Assembly (NCBI GenBank): GCA_002215675.1
Contig: NGFH01000005.1
Coordinates: 296,693-360,692, forward strand
Reading direction: 5' to 3'
DNA from: Bacteroidetes bacterium 2013_40CM_41_45
GTDB taxonomy: Bacteria > Bacteroidota > Bacteroidia > AKYH767-A > 2013-40CM-41-45
Length of the DNA: 64,000 nucleotides
Numbering within the stretch: the stretch's first letter is position 1; each line of letters opens with the position of its first letter. This document shows, piece after piece, positions 51,659-61,035 of this stretch. The notes under the pieces are model-generated. The model searched no databases, was not told where the DNA came from, and worked only from the letters and a program-made list of their open reading frames with translations. Made by a program: the position numbers and the translations under genes.

Positions 51659-54600
51659 TTACCGTATAATTAACAGCTTTTCTGTGCCTACTAACTCATT
51701 ATCCATAGTAATGCTTACAAAATAAATTCCAGCTTCAAGATGCTTTGTTGAAAGAGAAATCGAATTTTCACCTGCTGAAAATTCTTGCTTTAGTACTTGT
51801 CGGCCGCTTAAATCACTCATTGTAAAGATTCCTGTTTCTCCCGATTTTAAGTAATAGCTGATGTTAACTTCGTCATTAGCAGGATTAGGAAAAACTTTAA
51901 AGTATTCTGTTTCATCATCTGAAGAAGCAGCCAGACGCTCCTCGTCAATAGGGATATTATCTGGATAGTCAATTCCGAGCAAAACTCTTGCTCCGTAAAC
52001 TGCAGTTCCACCGCTAAATGGATTTTGTGATGCAATGGCATTCAAAGTCGTATTCTGTGCGGTGCTGAATTCATAAATATCTTTTGCCCATGTAGCCAAA
52101 TAAATTGCATTGACCGCTTTCTCATTAGCTACCGCCTGATTGTCAGGTGTTATTGTCGAATTAACCTCTTCGGCTCCATCACGGTCGCCTTCACTAACAT
52201 AGAATTTTACCATTGCAATTGCCCCAATATTGGTATTCGTTGCATCGGTATAAAAATTTTGCAAGGGTATGTCATTCGGAGTTCCTAAATACATCAATGA
52301 ATTATCCAACACGAGTTCAATGTAAACATTAAGCTGGGTAAGGAATTTTGACTGAGCATCAAGCGGGCAGTTAGGATCAAGAGTATAATCCAACATCTTC
52401 TTTAAATCCGTTTGTAAATCTTCCGGATTAGGAGGAGTTAATTGAGGAACATATGAGCATGGATTTGAAAGATCGGGTGTTGCGGTGTTATAAGGCGCCT
52501 GAACGTTAATAAAATTTACAGGCGACATAGCTCCACCTGAAGGTGTGTACGGAAGACCAGGTGAATTTCTAATATACCACGGTGTGCCGGCTGGTACACC
52601 TGAACCCACGACATCTTTAAAAGCTGGATATGTAGCTTGGAAACTAGCATTTCTCCTCCACTCATTATCAGAAGCTGAAGTTGAACTGCCCTGAATCCCT
52701 GGATTCGCATTAGCTATAAGTGCACCACGTTGACAAAATGCCATTTTATTACACCTAAATGTGTTCGGTGAATTCGTGGACATGCATCGAATTCCTTCGC
52801 CAAGGTATGCCATTTGATTGTCGTCTATTTTATTTGACATGCTATTTCCTTCGATTGAAATCCCCATCAATAAACTGTTGTAATTAGGAGCAGGTGGGCC
52901 CCAGCAGGGAGAAGGAGGGTCGGGACAACTCATGCTCACACAATAAGTACATCTGTAAATCAAGTTGCTTTCAACAACTGCACTTTTACAAAATTGAACA
53001 CGAATGCCGTAACTCGTGTATGCCGTGGGATGATTATCAGCAAAAATGATTGTGTTGGTATTTCCTATGTGAGCTCCGTTAAGATTTGTTATAAGAATAC
53101 CGTTGTTGATGTTTTTTATTGTATTAGTTTCAATAAAAACGAACGGACTTGTTGCTGTATTAAGACTGGGTTCCCTTACCCAAATAGCGGCTGAACCTGC
53201 ATTAAACGTTGTGTAAGACGGATTGAATGAATTGTCGTGAATATTAATGGTGCTATAAGGACGATCATAAACATTTACACCAAGGTAAAATTTCTCAAAT
53301 GTATTGTTGTAGATATCAATGGGCGATGGAGTACAATTCGTACCACAGTTACTCACATCAATGCCTCTGCCAAGGTTGGTCGATAGAGCTGTATTATTGA
53401 AGGTGTTCCAACCAACATCCACAAAATTTTTGTTTCTCACAATCACGCCGTAGAAATAATTATTGAAGTTGTTAGCTAATGACGTACTTCCACCTACTAT
53501 AATTCCAGGAGTGAAACTGGTTGGATTAGTCGTGTTTACTGCGTATATGCAATAACCACAAGGACTAGATGCACATGCGTTGGATGGGAATGTCGCGCTA
53601 GTATTAATGTCATTAAAATCATTGTTTATAACGGTCAACTTACTTTGCCGGTTATAAATTCCTAAATCCATATTCGAAAATATATTCCTTTCAGTTGCGG
53701 AATTATCTCCAATTGTTATATCCTGCACGGTATTAATTTCAATACCTGTACGAGTTCGTGCTAATGCTGCAACTGTTGTTAATGCTGTATTGGTAGGATA
53801 ATAGGGAAGCATAGGGAAAAGATATTCCTTTCTCAACAGTGATGAAGATAAATGGCCTGAATGGGAGCCGCCAGTGTACTGATTCACTTTAATGCACCAA
53901 TTATTTTGCCTCAAGTCTGCATACTTGATTTGAAAATCTCCTCCGCCTGATGAAACAATTGCATTCTTAGCATCCTGGATGATGGTATGTGTCTGGGCAA
54001 AAGGTGGAAAAATGTTGAAGTTGAAAAAGTCAACAATCAGATGAGATGAACTGTTCAACAAATAAATGCCATCCCACATAATTCCGCAAGCTGCTCGCAA
54101 CCCAGTGTATCCGGGATTGCCATTGAAGCCGGGATAAAAATGTGTTCCAGGGCTTGTCAATTGCAGAGTGCAGTTGGGCTGTATTATAATTTGTGCATTA
54201 GGCCCCAGGCATATAAAAGGACAATCTTCAAAAATGATATTGGTATTTACATTGAAAATGCCATTTATTACTATTCCTTTATCGGTGGAGATTTTGTTAC
54301 CATTTGCTATATACGGTAAAAAGAGGTTTGAGGGCAACGTATTCAAAACGTTAGTCGCAGCGGTATTATTAATATATAACGTATTGAATGGTTCTTCTGC
54401 ACAAGGAGTTGTACAACACGGATATACTGTTCTGCAGACTGAAGCTGTGCATCCGTGTGCATCAGTAACAGTAACACAATACTGACCAACATTTCCTGAA
54501 GGCAATGTCCCCCAATTATTTATTGTTATTTGATTTGAACCCGGGCCCACTGAATAGGAAACACCAGTATAAGGATTCTGTGATGAGCCCGTACCCCATG

Positions 54601-57232
54601 TAAAAGACCATGAGTAAGAATAAGGAGATGATCCACCTGTTGCAGTAGCTGTGTAAATTGTTGGACTTGATAGGTCTACGCATGTATTCGTATAACCGCT
54701 TAACGTAACTGTTGGATGTGGATAAACGGTTACAGTTACCTGAGTTGTAGCAGTGCAATTATGGGCTCCTGTGCCAGTAACTGTATAAGTAGTTGTAGTT
54801 GTGGGAGTGGCGGTTACGCTTGACCCTGTTGAACTGCTCAATGTAGAGGAAGGTGACCAGGTATAACTGTTAGCTCCGCTGGCGGTAAGTACAGTTGAAC
54901 TCCCAATGCAGATATTCAAATTGCCTGTAACTGAAACGTTAGGCGGTGCAACAGGCATTATCGCTACGGTAGCAGTTGCCGTACAACCATTAGATGTGCC
55001 AACCACTGTATAAATCGTATATACTGTTGGAGTTGCAATCACAGATGACCCGGTTGTGGTATTTAAACTTGATCCGGGACTCCATGCATATGAATTTGCT
55101 CCAGTTGCCGTCAGTGTGATGCTTTGACCGAGGCAAATAAATTGATGTGGTGTAATAGTTAAAACAGGAGTTTGGTTTCCTGTAAGTGAAACTTGCGTGG
55201 AAGCTGTACATCCATTGTTATCCGTTCCTATAACAGTATATGTTGTTGGAGATGTAGGATTAGCAATTACCATTGGACCCGTAGTTGAACTCAATGATGT
55301 AGAAGGACTCCATGTATAAGAATTGGCCCCGCTCGCAGTCAGTACCGTTGGCATACAAATGGTATTTCCGGTTACGATTATAACCGGCAAAGGATTAACG
55401 GTTATAGTTTGAGTTCCAGTCAACGTACATCCAAGACTTGGATCGGTGTACGTCACTGTATAAGTTGAGGTCGAGCTTGGATTAACAGTTATACACTGTG
55501 TATTTGCACTCGTACTCCAAAGATAATTACTCATACCTACAGGAGCACACAATTGTGTTGATTGTCCGTTACAGATAACAGAATTTCCAGTGATTGTACC
55601 GATTCCTATCTGTACGGTTACATTGCAAGTACTGGTACAGTTGTTACTTATGTTTGTGATAGATAAGGTTACAGTGTACGTGCCTGTATTTCCACTATTA
55701 ATACTTACTGTTTGATTGGTGTTTGATCCACTTATCGATCCATTTCCGGAAACCGACCACAAATATGTATATGATGCGCTGGGACCAGGACCGGTATAGC
55801 TAATATTGTTGGTATTTGGACAAACAGTTAAGGGTCCTCCAATTGAACAAGGAGGAGAAGGTACAGTAACGGTGACAGTTACATTAGCTGATGTAGTGCA
55901 TGAAGAAGCTGTCAAATTTGGGTTAAGAGAACCGTTATAAATTACAGTCAGAGTGTATGTAGTTGTTGTATTAGGTGATGCAACTGGATTTGGACAATTT
56001 GTACAGCTTAGCCCTGTTGCAGGTGTCCATTGATAAGTAGTTGGCCCATTGTTAGGATTTGAAGAATTATATCCGGGCAAGATACAAGGTCCACCCAGGG
56101 TAACGCTCGCTCCACAGGTCGAAATTGTCTGATTCATTCCTGGATCAGCTATAAATGGCACTAACACTACCTCATCAATGTGTAACCAGTCTACATTTTG
56201 GTTACCGGAATTTTGCAGCGGATAAATCCATAACTGGTCCCAGTTGGAACTAGTTGATGAAAAACAAACTATATTTTGAATCCAATTAATGTTACCATAA
56301 GCTGTTGCGTGAACTAATTGCTGGTTAGTAGGAATTCCTGGAAGTGGTCCTCCTGTACCGGTATTTATGCACGTAAATGGAGGCACCCCGGGGCTATTGT
56401 GATTAAGTAGCCTTATATAATAATTATCTAACGGAGTGAGATCGGGGAATACGACACTTACCTTGGAATAGTATGAAAGTAGATATTGCTGATTTGCTGT
56501 TAAAGTAAAATAATGGTCATCGGTAACAATTCCTTCTCCGACAACCACAGGAGGACCGCTAAATTGAGTTGCCGTCCACATATAAGCTCCTCGTGAAGTT
56601 AGCGCACCAGGGACTTGGACCTGAGGACTACCATGCGATGGTTTCCACCAACATATATCTGACCTGAAAGGACACGTAGGATTGGTTAATGCTGTCGGAA
56701 CTTCAAAACTATGGTTCCAAATTAAATTGCAGATAATGGGATCATTTGCACAGCTTTTTGGAGGACATGGTAAAGACGCTGAAAAGGAAAATATATGCAG
56801 AGAAAAAAAAGCGTTTATATATTGGCAAGTTGTACACCCTGAAACGAAATGTTTAACCTCTATGTAATATGTATTTCCAACTGTAAGGCCAGTCTTCTGA
56901 ATTATTAATTGGTTTCCCAAATCAATATTTTTTTGTTCGATAATTTGTAAATTCTGGCAATTGCCCGAATAAAGTGTCAATACATGCAGATGTGCTGCAG
57001 GAGTATTGGTTGGGTCGTCCGGATTTGTTACATCAATCTGCAAATCCTGACAATTAGCAACAAAAGAGAACCATTTTGATGAATTGTTAAATAAGTAAGT
57101 CTTGGAACTCCAGAGTGAATCAGGAACAATAGGAATAGGTGTGATACAGGAGTCTCCGTTTTGTCCATTTGCATTTACAAAACTTATCGCCGTAATTACA
57201 ACAGCGAAAAATAAAATCTTAATTGCTTTCAT
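51659..57232 (-). CDS. Giant T9SS cargo: PKD/Ig-like repeats plus beta-helix
   Basis: The 1857-residue secreted protein has a signal peptide (ILFFAVVITAISFVNANG). An N-terminal lectin-like region (30-350) follows. Residues 370-900 hold SprB/IPT-like repeats; three are nearly identical (VLTASGANSYTWSPSSTL-type units with GCTA tails, spaced about 80 residues). A beta-helix follows at about 970-1550 (NNFNNYFYGVIVRN and NTFEKFYLGVNVYD-type turns). The end is a T9SS type A domain (VFPNPANDEVNISYYLKSG, MSDLSGRQVLKQE, AGIYFVSI, KLLIIR). It probably acts as an adhesin or surface enzyme; no catalytic residues stand out. Confidence 0.85.
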   Translation of the reverse strand: MKAIKILFFAVVITAISFVNANGQNGDSCITPIPIVPDSLWSSKTYLFNNSSKWFSFVANCQDLQIDVTNPDDPTNTPAAHLHVLTLYSGNCQNLQIIEQKNIDLGNQLIIQKTGLTVGNTYYIEVKHFVSGCTTCQYINAFFSLHIFSFSASLPCPPKSCANDPIICNLIWNHSFEVPTALTNPTCPFRSDICWWKPSHGSPQVQVPGALTSRGAYMWTATQFSGPPVVVGEGIVTDDHYFTLTANQQYLLSYYSKVSVVFPDLTPLDNYYIRLLNHNSPGVPPFTCINTGTGGPLPGIPTNQQLVHATAYGNINWIQNIVCFSSTSSNWDQLWIYPLQNSGNQNVDWLHIDEVVLVPFIADPGMNQTISTCGASVTLGGPCILPGYNSSNPNNGPTTYQWTPATGLSCTNCPNPVASPNTTTTYTLTVIYNGSLNPNLTASSCTTSANVTVTVTVPSPPCSIGGPLTVCPNTNNISYTGPGPSASYTYLWSVSGNGSISGSNTNQTVSINSGNTGTYTVTLSITNISNNCTSTCNVTVQIGIGTITGNSVICNGQSTQLCAPVGMSNYLWSTSANTQCITVNPSSTSTYTVTYTDPSLGCTLTGTQTITVNPLPVIIVTGNTICMPTVLTASGANSYTWSPSTSLSSTTGPMVIANPTSPTTYTVIGTDNNGCTASTQVSLTGNQTPVLTITPHQFICLGQSITLTATGANSYAWSPGSSLNTTTGSSVIATPTVYTIYTVVGTSNGCTATATVAIMPVAPPNVSVTGNLNICIGSSTVLTASGANSYTWSPSSTLSSSTGSSVTATPTTTTTYTVTGTGAHNCTATTQVTVTVYPHPTVTLSGYTNTCVDLSSPTIYTATATGGSSPYSYSWSFTWGTGSSQNPYTGVSYSVGPGSNQITINNWGTLPSGNVGQYCVTVTDAHGCTASVCRTVYPCCTTPCAEEPFNTLYINNTAATNVLNTLPSNLFLPYIANGNKISTDKGIVINGIFNVNTNIIFEDCPFICLGPNAQIIIQPNCTLQLTSPGTHFYPGFNGNPGYTGLRAACGIMWDGIYLLNSSSHLIVDFFNFNIFPPFAQTHTIIQDAKNAIVSSGGGDFQIKYADLRQNNWCIKVNQYTGGSHSGHLSSSLLRKEYLFPMLPYYPTNTALTTVAALARTRTGIEINTVQDITIGDNSATERNIFSNMDLGIYNRQSKLTVINNDFNDINTSATFPSNACASSPCGYCIYAVNTTNPTSFTPGIIVGGSTSLANNFNNYFYGVIVRNKNFVDVGWNTFNNTALSTNLGRGIDVSNCGTNCTPSPIDIYNNTFEKFYLGVNVYDRPYSTINIHDNSFNPSYTTFNAGSAAIWVREPSLNTATSPFVFIETNTIKNINNGILITNLNGAHIGNTNTIIFADNHPTAYTSYGIRVQFCKSAVVESNLIYRCTYCVSMSCPDPPSPCWGPPAPNYNSLLMGISIEGNSMSNKIDDNQMAYLGEGIRCMSTNSPNTFRCNKMAFCQRGALIANANPGIQGSSTSASDNEWRRNASFQATYPAFKDVVGSGVPAGTPWYIRNSPGLPYTPSGGAMSPVNFINVQAPYNTATPDLSNPCSYVPQLTPPNPEDLQTDLKKMLDYTLDPNCPLDAQSKFLTQLNVYIELVLDNSLMYLGTPNDIPLQNFYTDATNTNIGAIAMVKFYVSEGDRDGAEEVNSTITPDNQAVANEKAVNAIYLATWAKDIYEFSTAQNTTLNAIASQNPFSGGTAVYGARVLLGIDYPDNIPIDEERLAASSDDETEYFKVFPNPANDEVNISYYLKSGETGIFTMSDLSGRQVLKQEFSAGENSISLSTKHLEAGIYFVSITMDNELVGTEKLLIIR

Positions 57233-57758
57233 TGTATTCTGTTTTTAAATGGTTTAAAAAATATTTTTTGATGATTGGTAAATCATAAAAGAGAGAACCT
57301 GAAAAAGGACAGTGGGTAAACATTTTTAATTCTCGTAGGTAGAGCAATATTATAAAAAAGGAACATTGCAAAATCAACTGTTAATAATTTGCATCTATGT
57401 TTTAGACCAACGGCTTATAAATATGTATCAAACTGTGCGTATAGACAAATGACAACAGAACAGATTAGTCGAAAGGTTTTACATTACAAGAGCAGTACCA
57501 AAAATTATTTTGTAAAGGAATATATAAAAAGTCTGAAATCCTTTAGGGTTTTCCCTAGTTTTTTATGTTCAAAAAATCCTAGGGTTTTCCCTAATTCGTC
57601 CTAGGGTTTTCCCTAGTTTTTTTTCGATGATATTTGAATCATAGAGTGAAACCCTGCACATAAGAAATCAATAAAACTATACAGGTGTCAGGTGTAATTG
57701 AGCAATATTCAGTAGTATTGCCACTACGAGCCCTGGTAACTTATTCAGAGTGAAAGAC
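57233..57758. other. 526-base regulatory gap between divergent genes
   Basis: The gap separates the giant adhesin start from the helicase start. It contains three inverted repeats CTAGGG-TTTT-CCCTAG or close variants (57543-57558, 57579-57594, 57601-57616), a weak TAGTATTG box at 57713-57720, and otherwise AT-rich sequence. I see no coding region; the 71-residue frame at 57389-57604 overlaps the repeats and is unlikely to be a gene. Confidence 0.6.
57543..57616. repeat. Triple CTAGGG-TTTT-CCCTAG inverted repeats
   Basis: Three 16-base inverted repeats: TTAGGGTTTTCCCTAG, CTAGGGTTTTCCCTAA and CTAGGGTTTTCCCTAG, centred about 36 and 22 bases apart, each followed by T-rich or TT sequence. The third is a perfect hairpin. 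The 6-base arms with 4-base spacer resemble two-component LuxR/NarL-type operators of Bacteroidota. They could equally be protein-binding sites or recombination sequences. Confidence 0.6.
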
Positions 57759-60700
57759 ATGTCAAGTAAATTCTTTACAAACGAGAGCGAGAACACTCTT
57801 CTCAATAAGATTGAAGGGATATTCAAACATAGAAATATTTTTTTCCTTGATGCTTTGGTTGGTTATTTCCGTGCATCAGGATATTTCCGTATCCGTAAAT
57901 TCATTGACAAGGCATCAGAGGTTAGAATTTTAGTAGGCATCAATATTGACCACCTTATCTACAAAGCATCGCAGCAGGGATTATTGTTTGATGGCAATGA
58001 AGAAAAATCTCAAGAAGATTTTTTCAATCAGATAAAACAGAACATCCAGGATGCAGAGTATGACAGAGAAGTAGAAGAAGGAATGATACAACTTATTCAC
58101 GATCTTGCAACCAAGAGAATTAAAATTAAAGTCCATCCCAAACAGAACATACACGCGAAAATTTACATTTTCAGGGAAGAAATAAAACACCAGCATGGAT
58201 ATGGTGCTGTAATTACAGGTTCAAGCAACTTAACTGACGCGGGACTTGCCAAAAACTTTGAGTTCAATGTTGAATTACGGGAAAACACCGATATTGATTT
58301 TGCTACTGAAACCTTTAATAAGTTATGGGATGAAGCGGTTGAAATCGGACAGGAATATATTGATAAACTGAAGATAGAAACTTATCTCAATGATGAATTT
58401 ACACCTTTTCAGGTTTACATGAAATTTCTCATTGAATATTTCGGCAAAAGCATTGAATTTGACCCTAACTCCATTACTGATTTACCAGAAGGATTTAAGC
58501 GATTATCCTACCAGGCAGATGCAGTGAATGATGGTTATACTAAAATGATGAAGCATGGTGGCTTCTTTTTGGCTGACGTTGTAGGTTTAGGCAAAACGGT
58601 TGTTGCAACGCTCATTGCTAAAAAATATTTTTATTCAAATGGCTTTCCAACTTATCGCTCAAGGACATTAATCATTACACCCCCAGCTGTTAAGCAAAAC
58701 TGGGATGACACTATTAACGACTTTCGGCTAGATAATTGCAAAATAATCACGAATGGTAGCTTACATAAAATTACTAAAGCTGAAGATTTTGATTTAGTAA
58801 TTGTTGATGAAGCCCATAAGTTTCGTACAGATACCGCTGAGATGTATAACCAGTTACAGAAAATTTGTAAATCTTCAACCAGGAATGTATTGGCTAACGG
58901 GAGCCGCGAACGGAAGCGGGTAATACTTGTCTCTGCTACTCCTTTAAATAACAGACCTGAAGATATTGCTAATCTTATTTACCTGTTTCAAGATTCAAAA
59001 AACTCTACTCTTGAGATTGGCAATCTGCAGCATTTTTTTCGACAGCAGATTGATGCTTACAAAAAGCTAAAAGACGAAAGGGATATAAAAAAAATTCGCA
59101 TTATCGTAAAAATGATTTATGATAAAATAAGAGTGAAAGCTATTGAGCCGCTAACTGTACGAAGAACCAGAACAGACCTCCAGGAAAATGAAGCGTATAG
59201 AAAGGATATTACAGAACAAGGTATAATATTTCCTCATGTAAGAAAACCTGAAAAAATCTTTTATCAATTAGATGAAGTATTGGATACTCTTTATGACAAG
59301 ACAATAATTTATTTAAAAGGTAAATCAAAAGGTCTTACTTACAATCGTTACCGAGCTATTAGTGAATTAAAGCCGCACAAAAAGATTAAGTATAAAAATG
59401 CTGATTTAATTTCAGACCAACTAGCTAAGATTATGAAAACATTGCTAGTCAAAAGGATTGACAGCAGCTTTTTTGCATTTAAGAAATCTCTGGCCAGGTT
59501 TTATGATGCTACCAATGCAATGGTAAAGATGTTTGAAAAGGGGACCATATACATTGCTCCAAATCTTAACGTTACAGAATACATCAATGAAGAACGAGAA
59601 GATGAACTCATAAAATTGATTAGCGAGGAGGCACAAACTGATCCGACTATTGAGATTTGTACACCTGATGATTTTGAACCTGGCTTCCAAACAGGACTGC
59701 TGCATGACAAAAAAATTTTACATGAGTTAGTAGCTGACTGGAAAGAAATTGAGCAAGACCCGAAATTGAATGAGTTTAAGAAATATTTGAAGAACGAACT
59801 TTTCAAGACGGACATTAATAAAGAAGGTAAGCTTGTAGTGTTTTCCGAATCAAAAGAAACCACCGACCACCTGAAAACAAAATTAAATGATGCAGGTTTT
59901 GACAAAATCCTTTGTGTGGAAAGCTCCACCCGCAAAAACTTGATGCCAGCTATTCGTGAAAACTTTGATGCAAATATCCCTTTAGCAGAGCAAAAAGATG
60001 ATTACAACATTATTATTTCTACTGAGGTGCTGGCGGAAGGCGTAAACCTTCATCGCGCGAATATCATCGTGAATTATGATACCCCTTGGAACTCCACTCG
60101 GTTGCTACAGCGCATAGGTAGGTTAAATCGAATCGGCTCAACAGCAAAAGAAATTCACATCTTCAATTTTTTCCCAACAACAAAGGTTGATGATGATATT
60201 GAGTTACAGAAAAAGGCAATAATAAAGTTGGAAGCATTTCATGCAGCACTTGGAGAAGACAGCCAGATATATACCCCAGAAGAAGAACCCGGTACTTTTG
60301 GTTTGTATGATAAAAACATTGAAGAAGACCGCGATGAAAAATTAGTTTATTTGATGAGTCTTCGTAAGTTCAAAGAGGACAGCCCCGAGCTTTTCAAGTC
60401 TATCAAAAATATGCCGTTTCGCAGCAGGACTGGAAGGAAAAATAAAACATTAAAAAATTCCACACTCACTTTTATCCGTAGTGAGCGAAGGGATGCTTTC
60501 TACTTTGTGCGCGAAGATTCAGCAATTGATGAGCTCACATTTTTGGAAGCAGTGAAGGTGTATGAAGCCAATGTTGATGAAAAGCATCTTACATTACATA
60601 AATTGCATCACCAACAAGTGAAGACAGCAATTGATAATTTTGTAAATAAATTAATGGATGAAAAAATTCACGATAAGAAGATTGATGTAACACAGGGCCC

Positions 60701-61019
60701 TAATGAAAAGAAGGCATTGTCTTATTTAGACGCGTTTCTCAGTTTTCACTTTATATCTGGCAAAGAAAAAGAACATATTCAAGCGGCTAAGCAAGCTATT
60801 CGTACAGGTAAGTTTCAAAGTTTACAGCGAGACGTTAATAAACTTTCCAAGGCCACAAAGACTAATACGGTAAAGCCTGTCATTCTTTTGGAAAAGTTAA
60901 TTACTCTCTTAAATCAATATCCTTTAAAATTCGGGGAAGAAGATGAAGTTATTGTGCCGGTTATTCCAGTGAAAGAGTTTAAACCAGATATAATTATTAC
61001 GGAAAGTTTCACAGTGTAA
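57759..61019 (+). CDS. PLD-nuclease/SF2-helicase fusion (defence-associated)
   Basis: The ATG at 57759 is preferred; a GTG at 57750 is the alternative. Of 1086 residues, 1-200 form a phospholipase-D-like nuclease (HAKIYIF with His132 and Lys134, then GSSNLTDAGL at 154). An SF2 helicase follows: Walker A GLGKT at 276-280 in LADVVGLGKT, DEAH at 350-353, SATPLNNRPEDI, and motif VI QRIGRLNRIGS from residue 784. The remaining ~250 residues are a lysine-rich domain. Such PLD-helicases partner methyltransferases in restriction-like phage defence; here the partner gene starts 17 bases after this stop. The protein should move on and cleave unmodified DNA. Confidence 0.85.
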   Translation: MSSKFFTNESENTLLNKIEGIFKHRNIFFLDALVGYFRASGYFRIRKFIDKASEVRILVGINIDHLIYKASQQGLLFDGNEEKSQEDFFNQIKQNIQDAEYDREVEEGMIQLIHDLATKRIKIKVHPKQNIHAKIYIFREEIKHQHGYGAVITGSSNLTDAGLAKNFEFNVELRENTDIDFATETFNKLWDEAVEIGQEYIDKLKIETYLNDEFTPFQVYMKFLIEYFGKSIEFDPNSITDLPEGFKRLSYQADAVNDGYTKMMKHGGFFLADVVGLGKTVVATLIAKKYFYSNGFPTYRSRTLIITPPAVKQNWDDTINDFRLDNCKIITNGSLHKITKAEDFDLVIVDEAHKFRTDTAEMYNQLQKICKSSTRNVLANGSRERKRVILVSATPLNNRPEDIANLIYLFQDSKNSTLEIGNLQHFFRQQIDAYKKLKDERDIKKIRIIVKMIYDKIRVKAIEPLTVRRTRTDLQENEAYRKDITEQGIIFPHVRKPEKIFYQLDEVLDTLYDKTIIYLKGKSKGLTYNRYRAISELKPHKKIKYKNADLISDQLAKIMKTLLVKRIDSSFFAFKKSLARFYDATNAMVKMFEKGTIYIAPNLNVTEYINEEREDELIKLISEEAQTDPTIEICTPDDFEPGFQTGLLHDKKILHELVADWKEIEQDPKLNEFKKYLKNELFKTDINKEGKLVVFSESKETTDHLKTKLNDAGFDKILCVESSTRKNLMPAIRENFDANIPLAEQKDDYNIIISTEVLAEGVNLHRANIIVNYDTPWNSTRLLQRIGRLNRIGSTAKEIHIFNFFPTTKVDDDIELQKKAIIKLEAFHAALGEDSQIYTPEEEPGTFGLYDKNIEEDRDEKLVYLMSLRKFKEDSPELFKSIKNMPFRSRTGRKNKTLKNSTLTFIRSERRDAFYFVREDSAIDELTFLEAVKVYEANVDEKHLTLHKLHHQQVKTAIDNFVNKLMDEKIHDKKIDVTQGPNEKKALSYLDAFLSFHFISGKEKEHIQAAKQAIRTGKFQSLQRDVNKLSKATKTNTVKPVILLEKLITLLNQYPLKFGEEDEVIVPVIPVKEFKPDIIITESFTV

Positions 61020-61035
61020 CTACGACAATCTTTTA

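Noticed and set aside
57389..57604. 71-residue ORF in the promoter gap
   Set aside because: It runs through the CTAGGG repeats, has no promoter box or recognisable domain, and its codons look non-coding.
57543..57616. CRISPR array
   Set aside because: The three repeats are only 16 bases, lack regular ~30-base spacers, and are inverted hairpins; no cas gene is present.
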